NCBI RefSeq assembly: GCF_009363755.1
Contig: NZ_CP045417.1
Span: 2,790,001 to 2,854,000 of the forward strand
Reading direction: 5' to 3'
From: Halomonas sp. THAF5a
GTDB taxonomy: Bacteria; Pseudomonadota; Gammaproteobacteria; Pseudomonadales; Halomonadaceae
Length of the DNA stretch: 64,000 bases
Of this stretch, positions 18,379 through 28,015 are shown piece by piece. Under the pieces are notes generated by a model. That model was given only the letters and a program-made list of their open reading frames with translations, ran no database searches and was not told the origin of the DNA. The position numbers were made by a program, and so were the translations under genes. Position 1 is the first letter of the stretch, and each line of letters opens with the position of its first letter.

Positions 18379-19383
18379 TCAGGCCAGCGCCGCGTGGCTA
18401 TCGAGCTCGGCGACCAGTGCCGCCGGCAGGGTCAGCCGCGTCGCGGACTCCCGGCGCCGGGCGTAGCGTCGATCCCCGGGCAGTCGCACGCCTGGCTGGT
18501 CCTGCATGGCAGCGAGCAGCGCTTCGACGTGCTCCAGGACGCCTGGCGAGAAACGCGCCGGATCGAACATCAAGATCAGATGACCGATGCTCGGCGGTTC
18601 GCCCTCGGCGTCGAAGAAGGAGGTCGCCTGGAAGCCGAAGTGGCTGCCGGCCAGTCCCGCGGTGAGCAGCTCCACCATCAGCGCCAGCGCTGCGCCCTTG
18701 GCATCCCCCGCCGGCAGCATGCTGCCGGCCAGCGCCGCCTCGGCATCGGTGGTCGGCCGGCCCTCGGCATCCAGGGCCCAGCCCTCGGGAATCGCTTCGC
18801 CCTGCTTGCTGGCCAGCATCACCTTGCCGCGGGCCACCTTGGACAGCGACAGATCCAGCAGCAGCGGATCGCCGTCCCGTCGGGGGCAGGCGAAGGCGAT
18901 GGGATTGGTGCCAAAGAGCGGGCGATTGCCGCCCCAGGGCGCCATGGCCGAGGGCGCATTGCTGAAGGCCAGGGCCAGGTAGCCGCGCCGCGCGGCGGCC
19001 TCCACCGGGGCGCCCGCCACGCCAAAGTGATGAGAGCGTGCGATGGACACCGCGGCCACCCCAAGACGCGCCACGACCTCGTAACCCGCCTCCAGCCCCT
19101 TATCGATGGCGGGGAAGGAGAGGCCGTGACCGGCGTCGATACGCACCACGGCACCGTCACACTCCAGCCGTGGCACCGCTGCGACGTCGACCTTGCCACT
19201 GGCCACCTGGTCAAGGTAATAGGGCAACCGAGAAAGTCCGTGAGACGGCAGGCCGTCACGCTCCGCCGCCAGCAGGGCCACCACGGTGGCCTCGGCCTCG
19301 GCCTCGCCGAAGCCACGGCCGCGCATGGCGGCCAGGGCCAGCTCCCTGGCCTGGGCGACATCCAGCTCGACACTCTCGCTCAT
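18379..19383 (-). CDS. comC: (R)-sulfolactate dehydrogenase ComC
   Basis: A 334-residue member of the Ldh_2 (malate/L-lactate/L-sulfolactate dehydrogenase) family. Catalytic-region signatures are visible: SHGLSRLPYY with His48, IARSHHFGVAG near 115-124, and APWGGNRPLFGTNPIAFA near 150. ComC oxidises (R)-sulfolactate to sulfopyruvate reversibly with NAD(P) (EC 1.1.1.272). Together with SlcC it interconverts sulfolactate enantiomers. Its ATG overlaps the slcC stop by 4 bases. Last gene of the suy-slc operon, tail-to-tail with hpsR, 4 bases apart. Confidence 0.85.
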   Translation of the reverse strand: MSESVELDVAQARELALAAMRGRGFGEAEAEATVVALLAAERDGLPSHGLSRLPYYLDQVASGKVDVAAVPRLECDGAVVRIDAGHGLSFPAIDKGLEAGYEVVARLGVAAVSIARSHHFGVAGAPVEAAARRGYLALAFSNAPSAMAPWGGNRPLFGTNPIAFACPRRDGDPLLLDLSLSKVARGKVMLASKQGEAIPEGWALDAEGRPTTDAEAALAGSMLPAGDAKGAALALMVELLTAGLAGSHFGFQATSFFDAEGEPPSIGHLILMFDPARFSPGVLEHVEALLAAMQDQPGVRLPGDRRYARRRESATRLTLPAALVAELDSHAALA

Positions 19384-20318
19384 GCGCTCACCTCTTCCTG
19401 TTCCAGCACCTCGCGAACGGCGTCTGCGGTCATCTGACTGATGCGTGCGTTCGACTCGTGGGTAACGCCAGCGATATGGGGAGTCAGTATCAGGTTCGGG
19501 ACACCCTCGAGCGCCGAGCCCGCGGGCAACGGCTCCTGCTCGAAGACATCCAGCATGGCCCCTGCCAGCCGCCCCTGACGCAGCACCTCCGCCAGTGCCT
19601 CCTCGTCCACCGTTCCGCCGCGGGAGGCATTGATCAGCACGGCATCGGCCTTCATGCGCGACAAGGCGGCAGCATCGATCAGGTGATGGGTGGCCTCGGT
19701 CAGGGGCACGTGGAGGCTGATCACATCGGAGGACGCGATCAATGCGTCCAGGCTCTCGTGGCGGGTGACACCTGCCCACTCGGGGGCATCCGACGCCAGG
19801 TGCGGATCGAAGGCCGCTACCTTCATGTCCAAGGCCCGCGCGCGGCGAGCAGTTTCGCGGGCGATGGCGCCGAAGCCCACCAGCCCGAGGGTGCTGCCGG
19901 CCACCTCACGACCGATGAGCGCCTGGCGCGGCCACCCCCCCGCGAGCATGGAGACGCTGGAGGCGTAGGCCCGGCGACGCAGCATCAAGGCCCCCGTCAG
20001 CACATACTCGGCCACCGAGCTGCCGTTGCCGCCATGGGCCGGCTTGACGATGACGTCCCGGGCCTCACAGGCGGCCAGGTCGATATTGTCGAGCCCGACG
20101 CCCAGGCGACCGACCACCCTCAATCGCGGCGCGGCGGCCAGTAGCTCGGCATCCACCCGCGTGCGGTTACGTACGATCAGGCCCTGGGCGTCGGCCACCG
20201 CCGCCAGCAGGGCCGCGCGATCCTCCACCAGGCCGGTATCGAAGACCACCTCGGCTCGGTCCTCGAGGCTGGCGGCGGCGCCCTCGTCCATGAATTCGGA
20301 AATCACGATCTTGGTCAT
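19380..20318 (-). CDS. slcC: (S)-sulfolactate dehydrogenase SlcC
   Basis: A 312-residue D-2-hydroxyacid dehydrogenase-family enzyme. It has the Rossmann motif GLVGFG at 145-150 and the catalytic set Arg233, Glu262 and His281 (in ILTPHIAGVT). The N-terminus TKIVISEFMDE resembles characterised Chromohalobacter SlcC. It oxidises (S)-sulfolactate to 3-sulfopyruvate with NAD+ (EC 1.1.1.310). A D-3-phosphoglycerate dehydrogenase role is less likely because the ACT domain is absent and the context is sulfonate catabolism. Start ATG 20318; GTG 20324 is nearly as good by spacing from AGGAGG. Confidence 0.87.
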   Translation of the reverse strand: MTKIVISEFMDEGAAASLEDRAEVVFDTGLVEDRAALLAAVADAQGLIVRNRTRVDAELLAAAPRLRVVGRLGVGLDNIDLAACEARDVIVKPAHGGNGSSVAEYVLTGALMLRRRAYASSVSMLAGGWPRQALIGREVAGSTLGLVGFGAIARETARRARALDMKVAAFDPHLASDAPEWAGVTRHESLDALIASSDVISLHVPLTEATHHLIDAAALSRMKADAVLINASRGGTVDEEALAEVLRQGRLAGAMLDVFEQEPLPAGSALEGVPNLILTPHIAGVTHESNARISQMTADAVREVLEQEEVSA

Positions 20319-20392
20319 CGACACTTGTCTCCTCCTGTCGCCGGGGATCACCCGGCATCGGTTGTTGTTCCTGTCGTCACCGCGTCGGGGGT

Positions 20393-20878
20393 TCAGCTCA
20401 TCCACCACTTACCCGCCGGCAGCGGCACATTCAGCAGCAGCGCGAAGAGCCCATAGAAGCACCCCACCAGCACGACGCCCGTCGCCAGGTGTCCCATCAG
20501 ACGACGCGCCGACCAGGACTCGTGCTGGGCGATCAGCATCAGGGTGACAAAACTCGCCAGCCCCGCCAGCAGGAAGCCGACCCAGGGCATGATCAGGGCC
20601 CAGACCGCCATGGCCAGTACCAGCATCACGCGACGCGGCGTGGAGCCCCGGGCCCGGCCGTCATTGCGCTGAACACCGCGCAGCGCCAGCTGTCCGATCC
20701 GCATCAGGGCGGCGAGCAGCGTCAGTCCCGCGATGGTGGTCGGGAACACGGCCCCCAGCGGACTCATGTCCTGGGCCTGCCAGATACATCCCCCGCTCAA
20801 GGCGACGAACAGCAGGGGCATCAGGAACTCTGACCGGGCCGAACAGGCGGCCTGGATCTGTCGGTTCGTTGTCGTCAT
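20393..20878 (-). CDS. slcF: TTT transporter small membrane subunit (TctB-type)
   Basis: A 161-residue membrane protein with four spans, the TctB (small subunit) layout of tripartite tricarboxylate-type transporters. Its start overlaps the tctA-type stop by 4 bases. In Chromohalobacter salexigens the sulfolactate uptake system is called SlcHFG; which letter belongs to which subunit is uncertain here, so the symbol is provisional. Sequence conservation of TctB proteins is weak, so the call leans on topology and position between TctA and slcC. Confidence 0.78.
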   Translation of the reverse strand: MTTTNRQIQAACSARSEFLMPLLFVALSGGCIWQAQDMSPLGAVFPTTIAGLTLLAALMRIGQLALRGVQRNDGRARGSTPRRVMLVLAMAVWALIMPWVGFLLAGLASFVTLMLIAQHESWSARRLMGHLATGVVLVGCFYGLFALLLNVPLPAGKWWMS

Positions 20879-22404
20879 GAGGAAGTCTCCTGGGGGGAAG
20901 CCCCGCCGTGATGGGCGCGGTGCCGGTCACGCCGCTCCTTGATCAGCGGGTAGACGACGCTGAGTACCGACAGGGCGATGATCGTGATCGAGATCGGTCC
21001 GCCGAAGAAGGTCGTGGCATAGGAGCCGCTGGCGCGCCCCATCAGGAACCCCTGGACGAACCCCTGCTCGGCGATCGGTCCGAGGATCAGCCCCAGCACG
21101 ATAGGCGACGGCCGGAAGCCGTAGCGGTTGAGCAGCCAGCCCACCACGCCCAGCGTCAGCATGATGATGACGTCACTGACGCTGTTACGGATGGCGTAGG
21201 TACCGATCACCGTCATGAAGGCGATGGTGGGCACGAGCAAGGCCTTGGGGATGGTGATGATCGACTTGAAGGCGTAGCGGCCGATCAGCAGACCCAGCGG
21301 CAACAGCAGGCAGGTGGCCAGGAAGAGCCCGGCAACGAAGGTGTAGGTGATGCTGGCGTTGGTGGTGAAGAGCTCCGGCCCCGTGCGGAACCCCTGCACC
21401 ATCAAGGCCCCGAGGATGACCGCATCCGGCGGGGTGCCAGGAATCCCCAGCACCAGGGTGGGGATGAAGCCACCGCCCACCGTGGCGTTATTGGCCGCCT
21501 CGGTGGCCAGAATGCCCTGGGGATTGCCCTTGCCGAACGTCTCGGGCTCCCGAGAGGCGCGTCGCGCTTCGGAGTAGGACACCAGGCTGGCGATGGAACC
21601 GCCCGCCCCGGGCAGGATGGCCACCCCGGTGCCGACCGTGGCCGAACGCAGGAGGTTGAACTTGCCCAGCCAGGCATGTCCCAGTCCCTCGCGCAGGCGC
21701 AGCCCCCGCTGCTCCTCGTCGACCTTGAGGTGAGACTCGGGCGTCGCCACCAGGTCGATGAGCACGGGAATGCAGTAGAGGCCGATCAATGCCGACACCG
21801 TCTCGATGCCGCCCAGCAATACCTGGGAGCCAAGGGTATAGCGGATGTCTCCCCCCACCACGGCCACCCCGACGGTCGAGAGAAGCAACCCGAAGCCAGC
21901 GCCCATGAACCCCTTGAGGGTGGAGCCCTCGGAGAGCGCCGAGATCAGCGTCAGGCCGAAGATGGCCAGCCAGAAGTACTCCACGGAACCGAAACTCAAG
22001 GCCACCTGGGCCAGCATCGGTGCCAGGGTCAGCAGTGCCAGCACACCGACCATGCCGCCCACCATCGAGGCGATCGTCGACAGGGTGACGGCGAGGTCGC
22101 CGTCCCCCCGCTTGGCCATGGGATAGCCATCGAAGGTCGTGGCGATCGCCGAAGGCGTTCCTGGCGTATTGACCAGGATGGCGGAATAGGAGCCGCCATA
22201 GATGGCCCCCGTATAGATGGCCCCCAGCATGATCAGCGCCGATTCCGGTGCCATGCCGAAGGTCACCGGGACCAGCACGGCGACGGCCATGGTGGCCGAG
22301 AGCCCCGGCAGGGCCCCGATGATGATCCCCGCCGCCACCCCGAGCAGCGCCAGCCCCAGATTATCCGGGGAGAGCGCCCCCAGGGCATAAGTCAGCATAT
22401 CCAT
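20875..22404 (-). CDS. slcG: TTT transporter large membrane subunit (TctA-type)
   Basis: A 509-residue protein with about twelve spans. The signature GIIIGALPGLSATMAVAVLV near residue 25 and the second-half GTGVAILPGAGGSIASLVSY identify TctA. It transports with a cation gradient and with the periplasmic binding protein encoded just upstream. By operon context the substrate is sulfolactate. Gene letter provisional. Starts 16 bases after the binding-protein gene; overlaps the small subunit gene. Confidence 0.9.
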   Translation of the reverse strand: MDMLTYALGALSPDNLGLALLGVAAGIIIGALPGLSATMAVAVLVPVTFGMAPESALIMLGAIYTGAIYGGSYSAILVNTPGTPSAIATTFDGYPMAKRGDGDLAVTLSTIASMVGGMVGVLALLTLAPMLAQVALSFGSVEYFWLAIFGLTLISALSEGSTLKGFMGAGFGLLLSTVGVAVVGGDIRYTLGSQVLLGGIETVSALIGLYCIPVLIDLVATPESHLKVDEEQRGLRLREGLGHAWLGKFNLLRSATVGTGVAILPGAGGSIASLVSYSEARRASREPETFGKGNPQGILATEAANNATVGGGFIPTLVLGIPGTPPDAVILGALMVQGFRTGPELFTTNASITYTFVAGLFLATCLLLPLGLLIGRYAFKSIITIPKALLVPTIAFMTVIGTYAIRNSVSDVIIMLTLGVVGWLLNRYGFRPSPIVLGLILGPIAEQGFVQGFLMGRASGSYATTFFGGPISITIIALSVLSVVYPLIKERRDRHRAHHGGASPQETSS

Positions 22405-22420
22405 GCGACGCCTCCCCGGG

Positions 22421-23386
22421 TCAGTCGATCAGGCCGGCTTCACGTGCGATCGCCTCGTAGACACGCTGCTGCTCCGCCATGAACGCATCCATTTCATCCA
22501 GCGATACATCCATCAGGACGAAACCAAGCTCCTGCATCTCCTGCCGGAACCCTGGGGTCTCGTTGATCTGCTGGAAGATCTCGGCGAGCTTCTGCTGGGC
22601 CTCGTCGGGCGTTCCCTCGGGCACGGCCATGCCGCGGTAGGCACCGCCCACCATGTCGTAGCCGAGTTCCTGAAAGGTCGGCACGTCGGGGAACAGGGGG
22701 TGGCGCTCCTCGGCAGCGACCGCCAGCATGCGGACCTTGTCCTGATGGTTGGCGGCCACCGTGGTGTAGCCCCACTCCGCCTGGACCTGGCCGCCGAGCA
22801 GGGCCGTCACCGCGGCGCCGGTGCCCTTGAACGGGATATAGGTCGTGGTCACGTCGGCCAGCTGCTGGAAGCGGGTATTGGCCACGTCGTTCGCGCTGTA
22901 GGTGCCGCTGCCCGACAAGGTCACGGCACCAGGTGCCTCGTTGGCGGCCTGGATCAGGTCGTCCAGGGTCTCGTAGGGGCTGTCCTGACGCACCAGGATG
23001 GCGTCCGGGGAATAATGGAAGTAATAGAAGTTGTCGAGGTCGTCGGTCTGGAAACCGACCTCCTTGCCCATGGGCTTGAGGATGATATGCGGCAGGTTGG
23101 AGCCCATGATGGTATGACCATCGGCGGACATGTCGGAGAGCTGGGACCAGCCCACGGCGCCGCCCCCCCCGGGCATGTACTGCACGACCAGCTGCTCACC
23201 GGTAATCTCCTCGAAATATTTCTGCTGCAGGCGAGCGCTGATGTCGGACTCCCCACCGGGACCGAAGGGAATCACGTACTGCACATCCTTTTCGGGAAAC
23301 GCATCGGCTGCGGCGGTCGACGTCAGGCCACAGGCGAATGCCAGCCCCGCGCCTGCCGCCAGGCCAATGGACAGAGAAATACGCAT
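22421..23386 (-). CDS. slcH: TTT (Bug-type) sulfolactate-binding protein
   Basis: A 321-residue TctC/Bug-family periplasmic protein with a Sec signal peptide (cleavage near AAADAFPEKDVQ). The mature N-terminus VQYVIPFGPGGESDISAR is the Bug signature that binds carboxylates through two water molecules. The segment PHIILKPMGKEVGFQTDDLDN and the rest have normal length. Inferred ligand is sulfolactate because it lies between suyB and the TctA/TctB genes. Gene letter provisional. SD GGAGA before ATG 23386. Confidence 0.88.
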   Translation of the reverse strand: MRISLSIGLAAGAGLAFACGLTSTAAADAFPEKDVQYVIPFGPGGESDISARLQQKYFEEITGEQLVVQYMPGGGGAVGWSQLSDMSADGHTIMGSNLPHIILKPMGKEVGFQTDDLDNFYYFHYSPDAILVRQDSPYETLDDLIQAANEAPGAVTLSGSGTYSANDVANTRFQQLADVTTTYIPFKGTGAAVTALLGGQVQAEWGYTTVAANHQDKVRMLAVAAEERHPLFPDVPTFQELGYDMVGGAYRGMAVPEGTPDEAQQKLAEIFQQINETPGFRQEMQELGFVLMDVSLDEMDAFMAEQQRVYEAIAREAGLID

Positions 23387-23506
23387 GGCTTATCTCCAGG
23401 TGTTGTCGTTGTATTTGAGAGCCTAAGAGTGTGCGACGCCGGCGACTCATGAGGGCGACGTCATGCCGAAATTTCGATCTCCATACATCTTGTCGAGTGA
23501 GAAGGC

Positions 23507-23535
23507 GACACCCTCAGCGGTCGGATGAGGGTGTC
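23507..23535 (-). other. Intercistronic stem-loop between suyB and slcH
   Basis: Nine-base arms GACACCCTC and GAGGGTGTC flank an 11-base loop, 11 bases beyond the suyB stop in the 160-base gap before the binding-protein gene. No long T run follows, so it may be a partial terminator or an mRNA-stabilising element that sets suyAB expression above that of the transporter. Confidence 0.5.
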
Positions 23536-23545
23536 GGGAAACCGA

Positions 23546-24715
23546 TCAGGCACTTTCGAACAGGCGGGTCAGCACGAACTCGCGATGGCCGAGCGCCTCG
23601 GCGGCGGTATTCCGGCCGTTGGCGGTACGCAGCATCATCTCGAGCAGCTGATCACCGGCTTCCTGCATGTTGATGTCGCGCTTGAGGATCGAGGACACGT
23701 CGACATCCACGTGTTCGCTCATGGTGCGTACGGTCCGCGGGTTAGCGCAGATCTTGATCACCGGCAGGATCGGGTTGCCGATCACGTTGCCCTGGCCGGT
23801 GGGGAAGAAGTGCACCACATAGCCCGAGGCAGCGCACAGCGTCACCATCTCGGCAGCGGCCGACGAGGAATCCATGAACCACAGGCCTGGCTTGTCCGGG
23901 GTCTCGGCCTTGTCGAGAACGCCGTCGACACGGCAGCGATGACCGATCTTCTGGATGTTGCCCAGCGCCTTCTCCTCGATGGTGGTCAGGCCGCCTTCGA
24001 TGTTGCCCTTGGTCGGCTGTGACTCGGAGAGATCGCTGGTCTTGTGACGATCGATCATGTCGCTGTAGCGATCGAACATCGCCTGAAACTGCTGGCGCAC
24101 CTCCGGGGTGGCGCAGCGCTCGGCCACCAGGTGCTCGCCCCCGGTCAGCTCGGACGTCTCGCCGAACACCAGCGTACAACCGGCGTCGTAGAGCTTGTCG
24201 AAGGCGTCGCCCACGGTGGGGTTGGCACCGCAGCCCGAGGTGGTATCCGACTCGCCGCACTTGGTGGAGACCCAGAGTTCGCTGACGTCACACTCCTCAC
24301 GCTGAAGCTCGCTGGCGTACTGGACGAACTCCTTGGCCTTCTTGGAGGCGGCGCAGATGGTGTTGTGATCCCCATTCTGCTCGATCCAGAAGCCTTCGAC
24401 CGGCTTGCCGGTGGTCTTGATGCCGTCCACCACCTTGTTGGTCCAGCCCGGCTCGATGCCGATGACGATGACAGCGGCCACGTTGGGGTTGCAGCCGGTA
24501 CCGATCAGGGTACGAAAGTGAAGATCCAGATCGGCGCCAAACTGCAGGCGTCCATAGGGGTGCGGCAGGGCCAGGGCCCCCTTGATGTTGTTCGCGACGG
24601 CCTCGGCAGCGGCATTGGAGATGTCGTCGACCGGCAGCACGATCACGTGGTTACGCACCCCGACGCGCCCGTTCTCGCGGCGATACCCCTGGAACTTGCG
24701 ACCCTTGATTTCCAT
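23546..24715 (-). CDS. suyB: (R)-sulfolactate sulfo-lyase subunit beta
   Basis: A 389-residue protein of the altronate/galactarate dehydratase (UxaA C-terminal) family. It starts [20 protein letters not shown] and has conserved cysteine-rich segments ([36 protein letters not shown]). With SuyA it splits (R)-sulfolactate into pyruvate and sulfite (EC 4.4.1.24), an iron-dependent lyase in the cytoplasm. Assignment to SuyB over an altronate dehydratase rests on the neighbouring sulfonate transport and dehydrogenase genes and on the separate small SuyA gene. Start ATG 24715 after GAGGTGG; GTG 24724 would add three residues. Confidence 0.9.
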   Translation of the reverse strand: MEIKGRKFQGYRRENGRVGVRNHVIVLPVDDISNAAAEAVANNIKGALALPHPYGRLQFGADLDLHFRTLIGTGCNPNVAAVIVIGIEPGWTNKVVDGIKTTGKPVEGFWIEQNGDHNTICAASKKAKEFVQYASELQREECDVSELWVSTKCGESDTTSGCGANPTVGDAFDKLYDAGCTLVFGETSELTGGEHLVAERCATPEVRQQFQAMFDRYSDMIDRHKTSDLSESQPTKGNIEGGLTTIEEKALGNIQKIGHRCRVDGVLDKAETPDKPGLWFMDSSSAAAEMVTLCAASGYVVHFFPTGQGNVIGNPILPVIKICANPRTVRTMSEHVDVDVSSILKRDINMQEAGDQLLEMMLRTANGRNTAAEALGHREFVLTRLFESA

Positions 24716-24717
24716 GC

Positions 24718-25002
24718 TTACCACCTCTTGGTTTTGACGTTGTGTACGTGAAGGTGCTCACCCTTGTTGATCGGCTTGACCACCCGACCGATGTCTACGC
24801 CGTACTTGATGACAGCGTCGCCTTCTTCCAGGTCGCGGATCGCCAGCTTGTGGCCGATGGGAATAGGGTTCAGCACCTTGAACGTGATCGTCTTGTCCTG
24901 GTGCATCACCCAGCCGGTCAGGTCCTGTCCTGCCTCGATCCCCTCGACCACCGCCACGCCGACACTGTCGTCGGCATCGTGTACCACGAAGTCGATACTC
25001 AT
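24718..25002 (-). CDS. suyA: (R)-sulfolactate sulfo-lyase subunit alpha
   Basis: A 94-residue SAF-domain protein (UxaA N-terminal family), the small subunit of sulfolactate sulfo-lyase. Features are [17 protein letters not shown] at the N-terminus and [21 protein letters not shown] near the C-terminus, where the invariant HVHN supplies metal or substrate contacts in the family. Two bases separate its stop from the suyB start. First gene of the suyAB-slcHFG-slcC-comC operon, divergent from the GntR-type regulator. Good AGAGGAG site before ATG 25002. Confidence 0.9.
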   Translation of the reverse strand: MSIDFVVHDADDSVGVAVVEGIEAGQDLTGWVMHQDKTITFKVLNPIPIGHKLAIRDLEEGDAVIKYGVDIGRVVKPINKGEHLHVHNVKTKRW

Positions 25003-25097
25003 GATGTCTCCTCTCCACTTGCGAGGTTATTGGTGTTGTCTCGATGAAAGCCTGAACAAAGGCTTCCTGATGAAGTGCCCGTTGCGAAGCCACAACT

Positions 25098-25114
25098 CAT
25101 ATATAGGATATATG
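25098..25114. promoter_or_regulatory. Candidate SuyR (GntR-family) operator
   Basis: Inverted repeat CATATAT-AGG-ATATATG, with perfect 7-base arms, inside the AT-rich 219-base gap between suyA and the GntR-type regulator. GntR/HutC-type operators are commonly short AT-rich palindromes. A partial copy (CTCTATATG) lies at about 25133-25141. Confidence 0.6.
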
Positions 25115-25221
25115 ATAGATGACCGTCAAGTCCTCTATATGTTTTTTTGCTATCATCACACCAGCCGATGACGCTCCAGCGGAGCGAACACCCCAGCGGC
25201 ACCGAACCTAGGACACGAGAC

Positions 25222-25947
25222 ATGGAACAGCAGCTGACACCGAGCTATCGCCCCCTCTACCAGCAAATCAAGGAGGCCCTGCTGGCGCGGATCGTCTCGG
25301 GAGACTGGCCTCCCGGCACCTTCATCCCCAGCGAGTCCGCCCTGTCGAAGGAGTACGGCGTCAGCGTAGGCACTCTGCGCAAGGCGCTGGATGCCCTGGC
25401 CAGTGATCAGGTGGTGATTCGTCACCAGGGCAAGGGCACGGTGGTCGCCACCCATGACAGCGATCGTTCACTGTTCCAGTTCTTCCACCTGACTCGCCTC
25501 GACGGCACGCGCTCCCTTCCGGTTTCGCGCGTACTCCTGCGCGAACGTCGTCCGGCCACCGAGGAAGAGGCCAGGATCCTGGACCTCGAGCCATCGGCCG
25601 TGGTCGTGCACATTCGCCGCATCAGGGAACTGGAGGAGGAGCCGGCACTGCTGGAGGACCTGGTGGTCGAGGCGGCACGGTTTCCGGCGCTGGAGTGCGA
25701 ACCCGAGACGCTGCCCAACACCCTCTATCAGCTCTACCAGCAGCGCTTCGGGCAGAGCGTGGCCCACGCCGAGGAGCGGCTGTTCGCCGTGTCAGCGGGC
25801 CCGCAGGAAGAGGCATACCTGGGCACGGCGCCGGGCTCGCCGCTGCTGGAAATCCACCGGGTTGCCCGGGGCCTGCAGGGCGAGGCGCTGGAGTACCGGA
25901 TCTCGCGGTGCGAGACCCGGCGCCACTGCTACTGGAACGACCTATGA
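25222..25947 (+). CDS. suyR: GntR/HutC-family regulator of sulfolactate degradation
   Basis: A 241-residue regulator with an N-terminal winged helix (LYQQIKEALLARIVSGDWPPG, then the recognition region YGVSVGTLRKALDAL) and a C-terminal UTRA ligand-binding domain (about residues 90-235). It is divergent from suyA. The Chromohalobacter sulfolactate cluster includes a regulator named SuyR, and the present gene occupies that role. UTRA domains bind small molecules; sulfolactate or sulfopyruvate is an inferred effector. Start ATG 25222 gives the standard N-terminus; the open frame upstream of it is discarded. A palindrome at 25098 is the likely operator. Confidence 0.82.
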   Translation: MEQQLTPSYRPLYQQIKEALLARIVSGDWPPGTFIPSESALSKEYGVSVGTLRKALDALASDQVVIRHQGKGTVVATHDSDRSLFQFFHLTRLDGTRSLPVSRVLLRERRPATEEEARILDLEPSAVVVHIRRIRELEEEPALLEDLVVEAARFPALECEPETLPNTLYQLYQQRFGQSVAHAEERLFAVSAGPQEEAYLGTAPGSPLLEIHRVARGLQGEALEYRISRCETRRHCYWNDL

Positions 25948-25952
25948 ACGCA

Positions 25953-26011
25953 AGCCGGCCGCCCCATCGGGCGGCCGGCTGTCAGGGATGACGCCATCCT
26001 CGGATGGCGTC
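25953..26011. terminator. Two tandem hairpins between convergent suyR and htpG
   Basis: A perfect 12-bp stem AGCCGGCCGCCC/GGGCGGCCGGCT with a CATC loop at 25953-25980, then a 10-bp stem GACGCCATCC/GGATGGCGTC at 25990-26011. Neither has a strong T tract, but their place between two convergent stops suits bidirectional termination. Confidence 0.65.
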
Positions 26012-26024
26012 GTCGGGGAAGGTG

Positions 26025-27929
26025 TCAGGCGCTCAACAGGGCGTTGAGGCGCTTGACGTAGGCGGCAGGATCGTCGAGATGACCGCCCTCGGCGATGATC
26101 GCCTGGTCGAGCAGGATGCGCGCCAGGTCCTCGAAGCCCTCGCCCTCGACGCCCTCGAGACGCGCCACCAGGGCGTGCTCGGGGTTGAGCTCGAGGATCG
26201 GCTTGACCTCGGGCATCGCCTGGCCGGCGGCCTCCATGATGCGGCGCATCTGGAAGCCCATCTCGTGCTCGGGCAGTACCACGCAGGCCGGCGAGTCGGT
26301 GAGGCGGTGGGTCACCTTGACCTCCTGGACCTCGTCGCCCAGCGCCTCCTTGACGCGCTTGACCAGATCCTCCTTGGCCTTGGCGGTCTCCTCCTGGGCC
26401 TTCTTCTCCTCCTCGTCCTCGATCTCGCCGAGGTCGAGATCGCCCTTGGCGACGTCGACGAAGGCCTTGCCCTCGAACTCGGTGAGGTGGCTCATCAGCC
26501 ACTCGTCGATGCGGTCATGGAGCAGCAGGACCTCGATGCCCTTCTTGCGGAAGATCTCCAGGTGCGGGCTGTTCTTGGCCGCGTTGAAGCCGTCGGCGAC
26601 GATGTAGTAGATCTTCTCCTGCCCTTCCTTCATGCGCGACACCACGTCGGCCAGCGACTGGTCCTGGGTGGCGCTGTCGGTGTGGGTGGTGGAGAAGCGC
26701 AGCAGACCGGCGATCTTCTCGCGGTTGGCGAAGTCCTCCGCCGGGCCCTCCTTGAGCACGCTGCCGAAGGTGTTCCAGAAGGTCTGGTAGGCCTCGGGAT
26801 CCTTGGCCAGCTTCTTGAGCATGTCGAGGGAACGCTTGGTCAGCGCGCTCTTGATCTTCTCGACCTGCGGGTCCTGCTGCAGCAGCTCGCGGGAGACGTT
26901 CAGCGACAGGTCGCGGGTATCCAGCACGCCCTTGATGAAGCGCAGGTAGAGCGGCAGGAACTGCTCGGCGTCGTCCATGATGAAGACGCGCTGCACGTAG
27001 AGCTTCACGCCGCGGGCGCCGTCGCGCTCGTAGAGATCGAAGGGCGCGCGGCCGGGCACGTAGAGCAGGCTGGTGTACTCGAGCTTGCCCTCGACCTTGT
27101 TGTGGCTCCAGGTCAGCGGGTCGCTGAAGTCGTGGGCGACGTGCTTGTAGAAGGCCTTGTACTCGTCGTCGGTCAGCTCACTCTTGGGGCGCACCCAGAG
27201 GGCGGTGGCCTCGTTGACGGTCTCCCAGGTCGTGGTCTCGCTGCCCTCGATGTCGTTGCCGTCCTCGTCCTTGGCGGTCTCGACCTTGGGCATGCGCACC
27301 GGCACCTCGATATGATCGGAGTACTTGCGCACCAGGCTCTGCAGGCGGAAATCGTCGGCGAACTCGGCGGCATCCTCCTTGAGGTGCAGCACGATCTCGG
27401 TGCCGTGGGTCTCGCGCTCGACGTCGGCGACGGTGAACTCGCCCTCGCCACGGGAGCGCCACTCGACGCCGTCGCCCTTGGCGGCGCCCGCCTTGCGGGT
27501 GCGCACGGTGACCTCGTCGGCGACGATGAAGCCGGAGTAGAAACCGACGCCGAACTGGCCGATCAGCCGGGCGTCCTTCTGCTGCTCGCCGGAGAGCTGC
27601 TTGAGGAACTCCGCGGTGCCGCTTCTGGCGATGGTGCCGAGGTTCTCGATCACCTCGTCGCGGCTCATGCCGATGCCGTTGTCGCGCACGGTGACGGTGC
27701 GCGCCTCGGCGTCGTGCTCGATCTCGATGCGCAGCTCGCTGTCACCCTCGTAGAGCGCGTCGTTGTCCAGCGCCTGGTAGCGCAGCTTGTCGCAGGCATC
27801 GGCGGCGTTGGAAATCAGCTCGCGCAGGAAGATCTCCCGGTTGGAGTACAGGGAGTGGATCATCAGGTGCAGCAGCTGCTTGACCTCGGTCTGGAAGCCG
27901 AGGGTTTCTTCATGGGTGGCAGTGGTCAT
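26025..27929 (-). CDS. htpG: Molecular chaperone HtpG (Hsp90)
   Basis: A 634-residue cytosolic Hsp90. The GHKL ATPase domain carries [22 protein letters not shown] near residues 25-46, DNGIGM near 83 and [11 protein letters not shown] near 120. Middle and C-terminal domains follow in the normal order, ending with the dimerisation region. The [15 protein letters not shown] start at 27929 is chosen over further upstream codons. Stand-alone gene. Confidence 0.97.
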   Translation of the reverse strand: MTTATHEETLGFQTEVKQLLHLMIHSLYSNREIFLRELISNAADACDKLRYQALDNDALYEGDSELRIEIEHDAEARTVTVRDNGIGMSRDEVIENLGTIARSGTAEFLKQLSGEQQKDARLIGQFGVGFYSGFIVADEVTVRTRKAGAAKGDGVEWRSRGEGEFTVADVERETHGTEIVLHLKEDAAEFADDFRLQSLVRKYSDHIEVPVRMPKVETAKDEDGNDIEGSETTTWETVNEATALWVRPKSELTDDEYKAFYKHVAHDFSDPLTWSHNKVEGKLEYTSLLYVPGRAPFDLYERDGARGVKLYVQRVFIMDDAEQFLPLYLRFIKGVLDTRDLSLNVSRELLQQDPQVEKIKSALTKRSLDMLKKLAKDPEAYQTFWNTFGSVLKEGPAEDFANREKIAGLLRFSTTHTDSATQDQSLADVVSRMKEGQEKIYYIVADGFNAAKNSPHLEIFRKKGIEVLLLHDRIDEWLMSHLTEFEGKAFVDVAKGDLDLGEIEDEEEKKAQEETAKAKEDLVKRVKEALGDEVQEVKVTHRLTDSPACVVLPEHEMGFQMRRIMEAAGQAMPEVKPILELNPEHALVARLEGVEGEGFEDLARILLDQAIIAEGGHLDDPAAYVKRLNALLSA

Positions 27930-28015
27930 GTGGCTCGGACCCCTCTTTCGACATGACGATGGTGGCAACGCCACCGGTGTAGACTGTCGTCGATATGGGG
28001 CCCCCGATCGGCTTT

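Noticed and set aside
19380..20318. D-3-phosphoglycerate dehydrogenase (SerA)
   Set aside because: No C-terminal ACT or intervening domain, and the gene overlaps comC within the sulfolactate operon.
23546..25002. Altronate or galactarate dehydratase (UxaA type)
   Set aside because: Same superfamily, but the small/large split, the SlcC/ComC dehydrogenases and the sulfolactate-type transporter in the operon fit SuyAB; no hexuronate genes are nearby.
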